Source: Cymodocea nodosa (lineage: Eukaryota; Streptophyta; Magnoliopsida; Alismatales; Cymodoceaceae). Taken from it: a stretch of DNA of 64,000 bases. The stretch spans positions 7,765,001-7,829,000 of the forward strand of contig CM072340.1 in the NCBI GenBank assembly GCA_036874045.1. Direction: 5' to 3'. Shown piece by piece: positions 11,589-24,526 of this stretch; within the stretch, counting starts at the first letter, position 1, and the number at the start of each line of letters is the position of its first letter. The notes beneath the pieces are model-generated. The model was not told where the DNA came from and ran no database searches. It was given only the letters and a program-made list of their open reading frames with translations. A program made the position numbers and the translations under genes.

Positions 11589-12385
11589 ATGGATGATTGG
11601 TCAAGCCAGGTTGATGACTATTATGGCTATGATGAAAATGACTTTATGCCATCTTGCTTTTCTTGTTTTGCAAGTGATCATGTTACTAGTGAATGCCCAA
11701 ATGATATGCTTCATGAACAAATTTCTAGCATGCCATATAATGTATTAGAATATGAAAGTAATCATCTTCCATGCATGAAATATGATTCATATATTCACTA
11801 TGATTTACCTAATCATGCATATGCATCTACTAGTAAATCTGAAAATTCTTATCATGCACTAGTATAGATCTAAGTGAAGATATAGATAAATTTAATGCAA
11901 TTATGGACAGCATTGCTAAAGAGAAATCTGTTAGTAGTTATAGTAAGAGTGTTTTTCATGCTGATCCAATTGATGTGGATGCAACATTTGATAACCTTGG
12001 AAAACAAATGGATGCATTTGTTACTTTAAGGTCAGGTAAGGAAGTGAGTAGGACTAGTGGTGAAATTCCTTTATCTGTAAGTCCTCTAGAGCTGTGCTGC
12101 AATCCATCTAGAGTAGAAATTCCTAAAGATCCTATAGTTATCTCTAGAAGTGACAAGGGTAAGCAAGTAGCCAATGCCCCATTAGAATCATCTATTAGTG
12201 CTCCTTACCCCACTAGACTTAGAGTTGAATCAAGAGGAGACAAGTTAGATAAGATTAGAGAAACCTTTGAGCAAGTGAGAGTGAACATACCTTTATTGGA
12301 ATTAATTCAACAAGTTCCCTCACATGCTAAGTTCTTAAAAGATCTATGTACTAAGAAGAGAGCTAGGAAGATACCAAGTGCGTGA
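11589..12385 (+). pseudogene. Gypsy-0 Gag zinc knuckle and Gag-protease linker
   Basis: The first piece (11589-11867) contains a CX2CX4HX4C zinc knuckle (CFSCFASDHVTSEC), the nucleic-acid-binding motif of nucleocapsid. A stop and a frame change follow. The second piece, from ATG 11903, carries the pre-protease linker typical of Athila-type Gag-Pol: LRSGKEV, then a basic stretch, then VNIPLLELI and HAKFLKDLCTKKR. It ends in a stop at 12383, just before protease. The Gag core upstream is absent. Confidence 0.75.
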
Positions 12386-13226
12386 GCTTAGCGGAAGCAA
12401 GCAATTCTTATTTTTATGATTATATCCTAGAAAGTATAGTGATCCTGGGACTCCTACTATTTCATGCATTATAGGAAAAACTACTTTTAAAGGAGCCTTA
12501 TTAGACCTAGGAGCCATAGTGAATGTTATGTCTTCTAGCATTTATGAAGAATTAGGGTTAAATTGCTTGCAACCAACTAGGATAGTAATCCGCCTAGCTG
12601 ATAGATCTTTTAGAACACCTCTTGGAGTAGTGGAAGACCTCTTGATTAAGGTTCAATATTTTATATATCCTATAAACTTCATACTTATAGAAAACTGTCC
12701 CGTCATAGACCTTAAGAATAGCACCTCATTAATTTTAGGTCGACCCTTTTTAGCAACAATTGACGCTTACATTGGTTGCAGGGAAGGTATTATGCAAATC
12801 ACCTATGGAGATCAGAAGTCGCAACTAAATGTTTTTAATGTGGAAAGTGGCATGCAAGGCCAATTAGAGGAAAAGTTTGAAGTTAACCTGGTTGATGTGT
12901 TTGAAGAAGTTAAAGATTCTTTTGAAGAGGATGAAGCCAGCCTTAATGTTGAAAATGATGAAGACTACTTTTCGGTATCAAGTGATTTTGAAGATGACAC
13001 TTTCATGGAGATCAATGAAGCTAACCAAGTGGAAGTGGCTGAATCAAATGAAGTTGAGTTGGAAGAGCAAGCTCAAATAGAATTGAAACCGCTGCCTGCA
13101 GATCTTAAGTACGTATTCTTGGGAGAATGTGAGAAGTGGCCTGTTATTATCTCTGCCCATCTGACTAAGAATCAAGAAGTTCAGTTAGTTGAAGTGCTTA
13201 AGGAAAATAGAAGAGCCATTAGATGA
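12386..13226 (+). pseudogene. Gypsy-0 aspartic protease and connector to RT
   Basis: The retropepsin region reads SDPGTPTISC, then LLDLGAIVNVMSS (the DLGA active site used by Athila-type proteases), ADRSFRTPLG and LILGRPFLAT, which is the conserved flap and end of the domain. An acidic connector follows. The frame stops at 13224-13226, where AIGWT is expected. Two G to A changes give AIR-stop-T, consistent with TGG to TGA. Confidence 0.8.
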
Positions 13227-13516
13227 ACTATGGTGGATATTAAAGGAATAAGCCCTTCTATTTGTACTCATAGAATTCATTTGGATCCTAGTTATGCTCC
13301 ATCTAGAAAACCTCAGAGAAGACTAAATGTAAATATTAAGGAGGTAGTAAGAAAAGAAATTTTAAAATGGTTAGATCATGATATTATCTATCCTATTTCT
13401 GATAGTCCTTGGGTCAGCCCTATTCAGGTTGTTCCCAAGAAATCTGGTATTATAGTGGTTAGGAACGCTAATGATGAGTTGGTTCCCACCAGAATGCAGC
13501 CCGGGTGGAGAGTATG
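13227..13516 (+). pseudogene. Gypsy-0 reverse transcriptase, N-terminal part
   Basis: Start of gypsy RT: HRIHLD, RRLNVNIKEVVRKEI, WVSPIQVVPKKSG and PGWRVCVE. It is cut within the VCIDYRKLN motif by insertion of Copia-B and resumes at 26652. The last five bases, GTATG, are the target duplication. Confidence 0.9.
13512..13516 (+). other. Target site duplication of Copia-B (left)
   Basis: GTATG, repeated exactly at 26647-26651. The gypsy reading frame continues across the pair (VC|IDYRKLN), so the limits of Copia-B are certain. Confidence 0.95.
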
Positions 13517-15094
13517 TGTTGAGTATTTTTTTGATGATGTGTGCTGAATGAAAATAATCATATTTCCTCAATTACTATTGCTTGTGAAAAGAAATTAAAA
13601 TCATCTATTAATACAGAAAAAGCTTACTGATATAAATACTTGTCTGTATTGGATCTGAAGTTAATATCTAATCGTTTCGTTGCATTAATTTCTCATTTAG
13701 CTAAACGTTAAGTTAACGTGTGTTTTTATTGAAAAGCATGATATGTTTTAATGTTATATCTTATGTATCATGAACAGTGCACGTTTAGACAACTCGTTAA
13801 GTTAGAGTTTTGTTTGTATAGAGGTCACGTGAGAACTCGTTAAGTTAGAGGCTTAAAGGTTAAAATAGGTCACGTGATAACTTGTTAAGTTAGTGAGTAA
13901 AAGAAGAGACGAACTTGTTAAGTTAGTGTTATACACGTGGTGAAATTATAAGTTACGAATGTTGTATTGTATCACGTGAGGTGCACATGTTTAACTCGTT
14001 AAGTTAACATAAATAAACGCGTTGAGTTGCTATATTGAACACTAAGGCAACGCGTTAGGTTAGAGTTATAAACTTAAGTTGTTATTTTTTGCACGTGGTA
14101 AAATTCTTATTATAAAAACATTTGTTTATTACTGGTTCGTTGAGTTATCATAACACAATGGAGAAGGTTCGTTGAGATAGCATAACACCATAGACTTAGT
14201 TCGTTGAGTTAGCTACAGTACTTGTCATGTGAAATGGCACATGAGGAACTCATTAAGTTAGAAACGTTAAGTTATATATATACTTGTGTTACTCGTTTAG
14301 TTAACATTAAAGTAACGACTTCTTATTACACTGATGAAAAACTTTTGGACGAGAAAGTTTATTTTGTAGGAAATTTTTCAGAGATCTAAGACTAATGATT
14401 AAAGGAAATTCGAAATATAAACATGGGTTAGAACGTGTGTGTTTCGATGAAGGAAAAAGAAAAGACGTGGAGAAGTGGAAAACTGGTAGTGGTTAAACGT
14501 GAAGGATATGCATGAAATGAAGATACAGTATAAAAGGCATAGAATTCTCGTTGATCAATTTATCCTTGCACACAAAACGAAAAATCTTTTCAAGGATCAA
14601 ACCATCCCTACACACCAAAAGAAAAATCTTTTTCAGGGATCAAAAACACATTCTCGGGGAAAATCTCTCAAGTGGAAGAAAGTTCAGTGAAGCATAAAAA
14701 GGTAAGATTTTCGTCACTTAAGATTTGAAGTATCAGAAGAAAGCAAATTCGGTGAAGCATGAAAAGACAAGATATTCGTCACTGAAGAATTGCTGAAGAA
14801 GAAAAATAAGAAGAAGAAATATCTCAAATAGGGAGAAAAGTTTTAAATTCCGCAAATTAGTTTTCTCTGTTTGTAGTTATGAAATTGTTTAGATGATACA
14901 TGGTATCGAAATATAATTGCATCTACAATTTCTGAGGAGAATTGAATTGTATATTGTAATTGAAACCTTGAATAAAAATGATTTTATGAAAACAATGTCT
15001 CGACTTTTTTTGAGTTTTAAAGTTTCAATTATATTATAGAAAATATTAAAAATACACAATTCACCCCCCTCTTGTGTAGCCATACGATCCTACA
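13517..15094 (+). repeat. 5' LTR of Copia-B
   Basis: 1578 bp, TGTTGAG to GATCCTACA. The motif array occupies about 13790-14310, with many CGTTAAGTTA copies. A TATA box (TATAAAA) is at 14529-14535. CACGTG boxes lie in the array. The end has the family signature CAATTCACCCCCCTCTTGTG followed by TAGCCATACGATCCTACA. Confidence 0.95.
14529..14535 (+). promoter_or_regulatory. TATA box of Copia-B 5' LTR
   Basis: CAGTATAAAAGGCATAG, about 220 bases downstream of the last motifs of the array. It is conserved in all copies of this LTR that include the region. Confidence 0.65.
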
Positions 15095-15096
15095 AG

Positions 15097-15108
15097 TGGT
15101 ATCAGAGC
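15097..15108 (+). other. Copia-B primer binding site (tRNA-iMet)
   Basis: TGGTATCAGAGC, the standard plant copia site complementary to initiator tRNA-Met. It lies two bases after the LTR end. Confidence 0.95.
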
Positions 15109-15294
15109 TTTGTGAATAATCTTTGATATAAAATCGATACCAACTTATTTAATATCATTGCTTATTCTACCTTCCTTGTTTTTAAACGGAAATTAATATC
15201 TGAGCATACGTTTAACTCTATTGATTTAAGGCTCAAGTTGTTTTAAAGTTTTTAGACTATTTAAAATCAAATAGGTTGAAAAATCTAAGGTAAG

Positions 15295-16569
15295 ATGGCT
15301 ACTGGAAATGGTAATTTTTCTTTATATGAAGGCCAAAATCTTAATCGTCCTCCTTTATTTGATGGAATACATTTTGAATTTTGGAAATATAGGAAGACTG
15401 TTTTTCTTCAAAGTATAGATCATAAGTTGTGGTTCATGATTTCTAAATCATATACTCCGTTAACTACTCCTTATAATACTTGGACAATTACTGAAAAAGA
15501 AAATGAAACTCTGAATGCTAAGGGCTTAAATATTTTATTTTGTGCATTGAGTTATGAGCAGTTCAGTAAAGTGTCGGCATATAAATTTGCTTATGAGGTG
15601 TGGCATGCATTAGAAGTTTCACATGAAGGTACTTCTCAAGTTAAAGAGACAAAAATAAACATGTTGATTCATAAGTATGAACTCTTTAAGATGCATGAAG
15701 ACGAAAATATTTCTGAGATGTTTTCCAGATTTCTTGATATCATAAACTCTTTAAAATGTTTAGGAAAGAATTTTGAACAGAAGGATTTGGTGAGGAAAAT
15801 TCTTAGATCCCTAAGTTCTAAATGGTCTCAGAAAGTAACATCAATTGAGGAATCACGAGATTTAAATGTTTATACTATGAATGAACTTATAGGAAATTTA
15901 ACAACTTATGAAGTTCAATTAAATGAATCACTAAGTCACAACAAACTAAAAATGAAGAAAGAAATAGCCTTCGAAATTAATTCAGATTCTGATATATCTA
16001 CTGATTCTGACGAGGATTTGATTTTGCTGACTAGGAAATTCAAGAAAGCATGGAAAGCTAGGAAACAGCAAAGGAACAAAAATGATAAACCCTCAACGTC
16101 AAAATCATTGAATAACAAGAATTCTTCATCTAAAAAGTATGTATGTTACAACTGTACGAAACCTGGACATCTTTCTCCAGATTGTCCTATGAGGAAAAAT
16201 GAAAAGCAAAGTAGGACAAATCAGAAGAAGACGGCTCAGAAAACTCAGAAAAAGTTTTACAAGAAAAAGGCTTTGAAGGTCACTTGGGATGACACGTCTG
16301 AAGAGTTTGAATCTGAGGAATCAGCATCAAAATCTTCACATTCAGAAGGAGAACAAGAGTTAGAAGACGTTGCTCATGTGTGCTTCATGGCAGATGAGTC
16401 TGAGGTAATATCTGATCCTGAAAGTCATTCAAATTTCAACTTTGATGAATTATTATGTGCTTATCATGCATTATTACAAAAACTTAAAGTATGTAAACTG
16501 GAAAATAAGAATATTAGAAAATCTTCATCCATTATGGAAGAAGAAAATTGTTTCCTGTCTACTACTTGA
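15295..16569 (+). CDS. gag: Copia-B Gag
   Basis: A 424-residue capsid/nucleocapsid precursor. The N-terminus reads RPPLFDGIHFEFWKYR, the usual start of plant copia Gag, and a UBN2-like capsid region follows (KYELFKMHEDENISEMFSRF, LVRKILRSL). A CX2CX4HX4C zinc knuckle (CYNCTKPGHLSPDC) lies at about residues 283-296. The C-terminal part contains VTWDD and is acidic. ATG 15295 is the first start after the primer site. The frame closes at TGA 16567-16569 but stays open beyond it in the same frame into pol. The TGA may be a CGA to TGA mutation or a read-through stop. Confidence 0.85.
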   Translation: MATGNGNFSLYEGQNLNRPPLFDGIHFEFWKYRKTVFLQSIDHKLWFMISKSYTPLTTPYNTWTITEKENETLNAKGLNILFCALSYEQFSKVSAYKFAYEVWHALEVSHEGTSQVKETKINMLIHKYELFKMHEDENISEMFSRFLDIINSLKCLGKNFEQKDLVRKILRSLSSKWSQKVTSIEESRDLNVYTMNELIGNLTTYEVQLNESLSHNKLKMKKEIAFEINSDSDISTDSDEDLILLTRKFKKAWKARKQQRNKNDKPSTSKSLNNKNSSSKKYVCYNCTKPGHLSPDCPMRKNEKQSRTNQKKTAQKTQKKFYKKKALKVTWDDTSEEFESEESASKSSHSEGEQELEDVAHVCFMADESEVISDPESHSNFNFDELLCAYHALLQKLKVCKLENKNIRKSSSIMEEENCFLSTT

Positions 16570-19500
16570 GAAAAGTTTAAATGTGATAATGAAAATCATG
16601 CTAGAGATTTGCAAAAATTTAGATTTAATGAATGTATCTTGCATGAACAAATACATAATATAAATGGTGAAAAATTAAAGATAGAATCTGAAAATGAAAT
16701 GTTGAGAAACAATATAAATAAACTTCAATTAGAGATAGATAAATTAAAACTAAGAGAGCAAGATTTAAATTCTACCATTGAGAAATGGAATTTAAGTCAA
16801 ACTAAGTTAGACAAACTAACTAGTAACCCTGCGGTGTCTTATAAATTTGGCTTAGGATTTGATTATCCTGAATATCCTCAATCTCAAGCCAATAAAGGAT
16901 TTATTAGTTGCAGTTCAAGTAAATCTAAGACTAAAATTCCTTTTATTATGAAACAAGGTAATAAATATGTAGAAGTAGGTACTTCAAGGGATGAATCATG
17001 TAGTAATAATATAAATCAATGTGATTTGTCAAATTGTACTTCTAACATGACTATAAATGTTTCTAAAAATCTTGTTTCTTGTTCTGGAAATTCAGTTTCT
17101 AATGTTTCTAAAATTTCAGACAATTGTAGTAAACTGAAAATTCAGAAACCTAAGCATGTAATTCAATACACTAGTATTAGACCAAATACTCATTCTACAT
17201 GTGATAAAACAAAAAATTCTTGTGTAGAAAAAGATTTTGTATGTACAAAAAATTTTAATACAAGTACAAAATCTTGGTATGAACTTACTGAAATGTATAA
17301 GCATGACCAAAATAAATTAACAACTAATAAAAATATGTTTGGCCTTGATTATACTACATCTGAAAACAAAAAGAATAATTGCAAAAGCAATAATGCTATA
17401 TGTGAGTATGAAGCTAATGATAAATCAATAGTACTTACAACTAATAAGAATATAAATGATAATGTTAAACTATTTTTAAACAAAAGAAGAAATATGCGTT
17501 TAATGAACTTGGTCCTCAACAACATTGGGTACCAAGAAAAAGTTTTTCTTAATTTGTTGCAAGAGGAAACAACATCAAAATGGATCTTGGACAGTGGAGC
17601 GTCGAGTCACATGACCGGACAAAAAAGTCTATTACAAAATTTTACAAATACCATGAAAGGAAGTGTAACATTTGGAAACAAAAGCAAAGATAAAATCATA
17701 GGTATGAGCAATGTTCAAATAACTCCTACTTGTGTTATTTCGAATGTACTATATGTAGAAAACCTAAGATTTAATTTGCTAAGTGTCATAAAACTAACTG
17801 AAAATGGATATTATATAGTGTTTGAAGATAATGTATGCAAAATAATTGATAAAAATACAGATGAAATTAAGTTTATTGCTAAAAGAAAAGGTTCTGTATG
17901 TATTTTATCTTTACCTTCTCGTGCAGTTGATTTAAATTCATGTTTGCTAGCTGAAACTAGTGATGCATATCTATGGCATAGAAGGATTGGGCATATAAAT
18001 ATGAGACTATTACATAAACTATATAGAAAACATTTAGTGAGAGGTTTACCAAAGATTAAATACTCAAAGAACTTTATGTGTGATGCATATGAGTTAGGTA
18101 AACTTCACAAAAACTCTTTTAAATCCAAAACTGATATTTCAAGCAAGAGAGTCTTAGAACTTATACATATGGATCTATTTGGACCAACAAGAATCATGAG
18201 TCTTGGTGGTAAACGATATATATTTGTTTTAGTAGATGACTTCTCTAGATACACTTGGGTATATTTTGTAGCATCTAAGACAGAAGTTTTTGAAAAATTT
18301 AAAATGTTTTGCAATTTTGTTCAAAATGAGAAAAGTGTCTCTATTCAAAAACTTAGGAGTGATCATGGAACTGAATTTGATAATGATCAAATGGATAACT
18401 ATTGTAATGAGCATGGCATTGATCACAGATTTTCTTTTCCAAGAGCACCGTGTCAAAATGGTGTTGTTGAGAGAAAGAATAGATCACTTCAAGAAATGGC
18501 CAGAACTATGTTGAATGAACATAAGTTACCTCAAAATCTTTGGACTGAAGCAGTAAATACAGCTTGTTATGTTATTAACAGAAGTCATTTAAGACCTTAT
18601 GTTAATAAAACTCCTTTTGAAATTATGTTTATTAGGGTTCCAAAAATTTCCTATATGAAACCATTTGGCTGCAAGTGTTTTATTCTTAATACTAAGGATA
18701 AAAGGGATAAATTTCAAGCCAAATCGGATGAAGGAATTTTTGTAGGTTACTCTACTAGAAGTAAAGCCTATAGAGTATATAACAAGACCTCTAGGACTAT
18801 TGAAGAAACCCTCCATGTAAGCTTCAATGAAAATTCTCTTAGAGAATCTCAATCTAAAGCTGATAATGATGATATGATCAATTTTCCAAATGAGTTAGAG
18901 ATCAATAGAGAGATTGATGATTTATCTGAGAAAATCAAAAATATGAACTTAAATGATCAAACTAATGATGAAAGTGATGAACTTTCAGATGTTGATGAGA
19001 ATATTGAGGAAAATCAGAGAAATTGGCGTTATTCTTCATCACATCTCATTACTCAAGTCATTGGTAATATTAATGAGGGAGTTAAAACTAGAGCCTCAGT
19101 AAATTTAAATAGTATGTGTATGTTTGTTTCTATGGTGGAACCAAGGAATATACAAGAAGCATTATCTGAAGAAAATTGGATAGTGGCAATGCAAGAAGAA
19201 CTAAATCAATTCATCAGAAATGATGTATGGGAATTAGTCTCTCCACCAGAAAATCAGTCCATAATAGGTACAAAGTGGATCTTTAGAAACAAAACTAACA
19301 AAACTGGTCAAATTATAAGGAATAAAGCTAGATTAGTTGCACAATGGTATACACAGGAAGAAGGATTAGATTATGATAAAACATTTGCTCCTGTGGCTAG
19401 GTTAGAAAGTATTAGAATATTATTGGCCTATGCTTGTTATATGGATTTTAAATTATATCAAATGGATGTAAAGAGTGCATTTCTAAATGGTTTAATTAAT

Positions 19501-20670
19501 GAAAAAGTCTATGTAAGACAACCACCTGGATTTGAAGATATTAAAAATCCTGACTTTGTGTATAAATTGAAGAAAGCCTTATATGGTTTGAAGCAAGCAC
19601 CTAGATCATGGTATGAAAAATTGTCTACTTTTTTAATAGAAAAAGGCTATATCATGGGAAAAATGGATCATACTCTATTTATTAAGAGAGATGGTAAAGA
19701 TCAGATTATTGTTCAAATATACGTGGATGATATAATCTTTGGAGCAACCTCTGATAAGTTGATAGAAATATTCTTTGAAGAGATGACTAATCAGTTTGAA
19801 ATGAGTATGATAGGAGAACTTTCATATTTTCTAGGACTTCAAATTAAGCAAATGGATAAAGGTATATTTTTAAATCAGGAAAAATATGCAGTTGAAATGC
19901 TTAAGAAATTTAATTTTAATGATACAAGGATTTGAGGAACTCCTATGAGTACTACTTTAAAGTTAGATATTGATGACATAGGAAAATCTATAGATCAAAG
20001 AAAATACAGAAGTATGATTGGTTCTTTACTTTATTTGACAGCTAGTAGACCTGATATTATGTTTGCTGTGTGTGTTTGTGCTAGATTTCAATCTAATCCT
20101 AAGGAATCACACTTAATTGCAGTTAAAAGAATATTTAGATATATACAAGGAACTAAAAATTTCGGATTGTATTATTCTAAGGATAGTTCAATAGATCTTA
20201 TAGGATATACTGATGTTAATTATGCAGGATCTAAATCTGATAGAAAGAGTACTAGTGGCACATGTCAATTATTTGGAAACAATTTGGTGTCATGGTTTAG
20301 TAAAAAGAAAAACTGTGTAGCACTTTCTACTACAGAAGCTGAATATGTTGCTGCTGCACTATGTTGCACTCAGATTCTGTGGATAAGGCAAACTTTAGAA
20401 GATTTTGGATTATCTTATGATACAACTGAGATTTATTATGACAGTAGTTCTGCAATAAATCTTTCCAAAAATCCTATATTACATTCAAGAGCAAAGCATA
20501 TAGAGGTTAGACATCATTTTCTAAGAGATAACATAATTAAAGGAAAAATTAAATTAGAATTTGTGTCTAGTAAAAATCAATTAGCTGATATATTTACAAA
20601 ACCTTTAGACGAAAATACATTCTGCAACATTAGATTAAATTTAGGTATTTGTAGGCTATGTGATGTGTAA
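16570..20670 (+). pseudogene. pol: Copia-B Pol (protease, integrase, RT, RNase H), nearly intact
   Basis: Continuous with gag in frame 1. Protease active site WILDSGASSHMTG (Asp codon 17590). In the integrase zinc finger the two His are present, but the CX2C pair reads CDAY: Cys 18079-18081, and Tyr instead of Cys at 18088-18090. The catalytic D, D and E contexts are present (HMDLFGP, SDHGTEF, NGVVERKNRS). RT has YVDD at 19720-19731. RNase H ends with KHIEVRHHF and LADIFTKPL. One stop, TGA at 19933, corresponds to CGA in Copia-2 near 2943. Pol ends at TAA 20668. The zinc-finger change and the stop codons make this copy probably non-autonomous. Confidence 0.9.
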
Positions 20671-22258
20671 AATGCTTAAACTCCACATAAAAAGATAAAT
20701 ATTATTGATGATGTTGTTCACCTTATAGATATTATATACTTATTATAAATATCTAAAGTAATATCTAAACCGTTGCTTAAGATACTATGTATTTATTGTA
20801 AAATCATAGTAGTATCTTATTGATTTTAAGTAGTTTATCAATTTTAATGGTTTTTACGATTTTAAGTGGAAATGTAAATGAAAAACATTAAATACTTCTG
20901 ACATTCTGAAATTTTGATTAAATGTTTTCTTTGAATCAAGGAAAATGCATATGATCATGCATAAATTTGACTTAATTGATTAAACTTGTAGAATAAGTTA
21001 TATGTAACTCATCTTAAACTGTTAATCAAAAGTATAAGCTTATTGAAACTAATTCATATTCTCAGTACAATCATAGAAGTAAAAATTGTATGAGATTTGT
21101 GTTTTATTGCATCTATATTAATGGAATACATATATACTGTGCTTAAAATGAAAAGTGCTTACAAAGTGAAAATCTTTGAGAGTTTATTGATCAGTTTGAT
21201 CACGAGCCTTTTGTACTTGAGCAGATAGGTATGCAAGGATTGTTGTCCTAAAAAAGGATTCTTTAAATCTAGCAACCTAAGGTCCTGATCAGATCTGGGA
21301 TTGTTAACTGAAAGCTCATTACACGGGTACATTAGAAAGCTCTTGTATGATTCAAGCTTTTCAAACTAACTTTTAAAGAAAATTATCAATATTTACTGTT
21401 TTGAAAAGAAAAAGTTGTTTCATTAATTACAGATATCTTTGAATCGCATATAGTTTATACCAATATGACTACTAATTTATTAAATCAACATTAGTACTTT
21501 TGAAAACGTTTATTTGAGATACATTCTTTTATTCTCCTTGAATTAATCGAATTGAGTTCAAAGTTGTGTTTTGATTCATATACAGTAGGAATTGATTTTG
21601 GAAATCATTTTTGATGATGTCAGGATAACGGAAGTCTCTAAAAAGAAAATGTAAATGTATAGTTATACTTAACATCTATTGTCACTACAAGTATATTTTG
21701 TATTTTGATTGATTATATTTGAAGTATATTTGTAGGGGGAGCATTAACAATGTCAAAAATAGATTAATATAATTTAAAATACAAATCTTAGTTAATCTGA
21801 ATTAATGTCCTTTTAAAATCTTGATGAAATAATTAAAAAGACAAATAAACTATTTTAGATTCAAAGGACAAAATGTTCAAATAGTTTACTATGTTCTCAA
21901 GATAATGTTAAGTTTTAGCACGTGTGTTGTTTTCGGAACGTTTCAATTGGAAGCATCCGAAAATTGTTTTAAGTGTACTAACTAGACGTTATGTTAGATA
22001 AGGTAACGTGTAAAACTGCCTCTAGATAGCGTTTTACTCGTTAGGTTAGTTAACTCAACGAGTTATACTTGAATATTTCGGGTACTTTGATTGAATAAGC
22101 TTTATTCAATATTTATTTTATTTCTAAACCCAACTTCTCTTCACGTTGAGTTATACACCTAAAAACCCTATTTAAACACTTATTACATGGGCACTTAGGT
22201 TATTTGTAAACTTTGTCAAGAAAATCTTTCCCGCTTGTTGCTGTTACAACCTGCGACG
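20671..22258 (+). other. Copia-B pol-ORF3 spacer with promoter-like end
   Basis: Non-coding. It matches Copia-2 3679-5275 throughout, and about 20770-21760 matches the Gypsy-2 3' region. A purine-rich GTAGGGGGAGCA lies near 21734, resembling the purine tract in the gypsy copies. The last 250 bases look like a short U3: CGTTAGGTTA, TAACTCAACG, CGTTGAGTTA (22144), then CTATTTAAAC at 22168-22177. The ORF3 ATG follows 82 bases later. Confidence 0.7.
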
Positions 22259-24526
22259 ATGGTCTCCAAGTTCTACAAAGGTCATGGCAGAGGAAAAGGA
22301 AAAAGCAGAAGAGATGCAAAAGGAAAAGAAATAGAGAATGATGAAGTTCTACGTACTTGGTTCAAGAAAATATTTCGAGTGGACAAAAGGTTAGAAGAAC
22401 TTTATAGAGATTACTTCTTTTCTCAAGATATATTAGATGAAGTTAGACAAGAACTTCAACATACTAATGCAAGTATCACATACATGGGTATTCGAAGTAA
22501 ATATGATAGAGAATACAGAATGAAATGTGCTGAGATTGCATTTTTGGAACAGTATGCAAAATATTTGGAAAAAGGTGTAGGTTCATCAAATAGAACTCCT
22601 CAAACTCCTATAAACAGTACAAGACTACATGTATTTGAGGAAGAGCATGAATCAGCTATCCCTACTCCTTTTTATTCAAAACAAGTAGAATCAGATATTG
22701 CTGTAGACAAAACAAAAGTTGACAGTCTTCGAAAGGCCGTTGCAATAGAAAGTGCCTTAGAAGAATTAAAGCAGAAAACTTTTATGGAGCAATTTGAAAA
22801 GAAAACAGCAATACTTGAAAAGGAGAAACAGAAATATTATAGAAGAAGGAAAGTTAGAAAAATTATGTCTAAGGAAACAAAGTCTTTTGAAAAAGGAAAA
22901 TCAGATGAAAATTTATTTCCAAAGGACAATGTATGTCTAGACATTGTACCTTATTGTGCATCTGATAAACTCATCAATTCCGAACACACTGAAACTGATG
23001 AAGATAATGAGACTTTATTTTCCCTTGCTAGAAAACTTGAGAAGAAATCCACGTCAAATATGAGCTCAAGTTTTTCTATTAGTACAAGTCCTGATGATGC
23101 AGAAATTGACAAATCAGAGCATCAGGCACCTGACATTAAACAAGTTATTGCAGATATAATTGACAATGTTGAGGCAGTAACTAGTTCAAAGGCTGACTTG
23201 TCTAGAGTAGCAGATATTGAAAATGTTAAGACTCCAGAAGAGCTAAAAGTTAACCAGCCTTCTACAAAATCTATAGAAGCAGAGTTTGAGAATTCACAGC
23301 ATGAATCAATGGAAATATCTGTTGAACAAAATGAACAATTACAGACAGATACACCGGTTGTAGAATTTGTGGAAAAATTATATTCTGAACATTCTATAGA
23401 GACTGAACAGATGAATGTTGAGCATATTGACAATGTTCCTAATACTGTTGAAGCTGAAGAATCAAGCTTACCTGAGCAGCTTCAAGATAATATTTTGGAA
23501 GAGGAACAACATGACATTCATTTTGAAGAAGAGGTTCCTGAAGATGAATTAAACTCTGAATCACGGCTTCAGGTATCACCTTCTTTGTGTACAATATTAA
23601 AAATTCAAGGTAATGCAATTCATTTTAGATCTGAAGAAGCATTGTAGAAATACAATAATCTGATTACATGTCAGATTCTACATACTCGTCCAATAAAATT
23701 CAGAAATTTGATGGAAATAAGAGATTTGTTTGAGTTTCAAGGCCTCATTAAATTCTTGCTAGTAGGAACGAAATGGAAGCAATACACAGAGCTTATTGCA
23801 GCTTTTTATAGCAATATGGACAAGAATGGAAATTTTCTGAAAACTCAAATAAATGAACAGGAGTTTATATTATCTCCTGAGTTAATTTTTGAAGTTTTAG
23901 GATTAAAGAATGAAGGTGTTGTTGTTACCAACAGATTTGACATAATAAAACAACAGGAATGGAACATTCAATCTTTATCAAAAATTCCAGATGTATATTC
24001 TGAAATGAGATTAATGGAAAATCTGAATGTAGAGGCAAGGTTTATTGTAAATATATTGCATGCAAATTTTTTTCAGAGAGTTGGACACAATATGGATGTC
24101 AGCAGAAGTTGTTTATATGCAACTTATAGCTTGCTGAATAGAATTCAAATAAATTGGTTTGATGTTTTCACTTCTCAACTACAGCATATGAGTTCAAAGT
24201 TATTTTATGGTGATGTTGTATGTAGAATCCTTGCAAGCCAATTGACTTTATCTGACTGGCCCTCTGAAACTAAAGGCATGAGAGCATTTAGTGTCAAAGA
24301 TTTGTAAAAATTTCAGGCCATGCATAAACCTCAACGACAACAACAACAACAACCTGATACAGACCATATACAACAACAACAACAAAGTTATTCAGTTCAA
24401 GCAGAACAGCAAACCCAGCTACCTCTTGACTTAGATGTAGTGCTTAACGACATCAGAAATGATATTAGGCATCTAGGAGATAAAATATGTAATGCTATAA
24501 GTGATATACTTAGGAGGGGTCGATAA
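22259..24526 (+). pseudogene. Copia-B ORF3, plant transposon protein-like
   Basis: 756 codons in one frame from ATG 22259 to TAA 24524, with two internal stops. TAG 23645 is shared with Copia-2. TAA 24305 corresponds to CAA in Copia-2. Layout: basic RG-like N-terminus (GHGRGKGKSRR); a conserved LYRDYFFSQDILDEV motif; a basic YRRRKVRK patch that could be a nuclear signal; an acidic low-complexity middle (about residues 220-460); then the globular domain from about residue 484 with MEIRDLFEFQGL, LIAAFYSNM, FEVLGLKNEGV, FFQRVGHN and LLNRIQINW; a poly-Gln linker; and a short helix ending ISDILRRGR. No signal peptide or membrane span is visible. A nuclear or DNA-binding role is inference only. Confidence 0.8.

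Noticed and set aside
15097-15108. tRNA gene fragments at the primer sites
   Set aside because: Only 12-19 bases complementary to tRNA 3' ends, in the standard place after an LTR. No cloverleaf sequence is present.
16567-16569. Programmed read-through stop between copia gag and pol
   Set aside because: The frame is continuous and a read-through is possible, but a second TGA in pol (19933) is clearly CGA to TGA, so simple mutation is as likely. No second gag-pol junction is available in the window to compare.
22259-24526. Calling ORF3 a viral envelope gene
   Set aside because: No signal peptide, membrane segment or glycoprotein features are visible. The 'env-like' label rests on position only.
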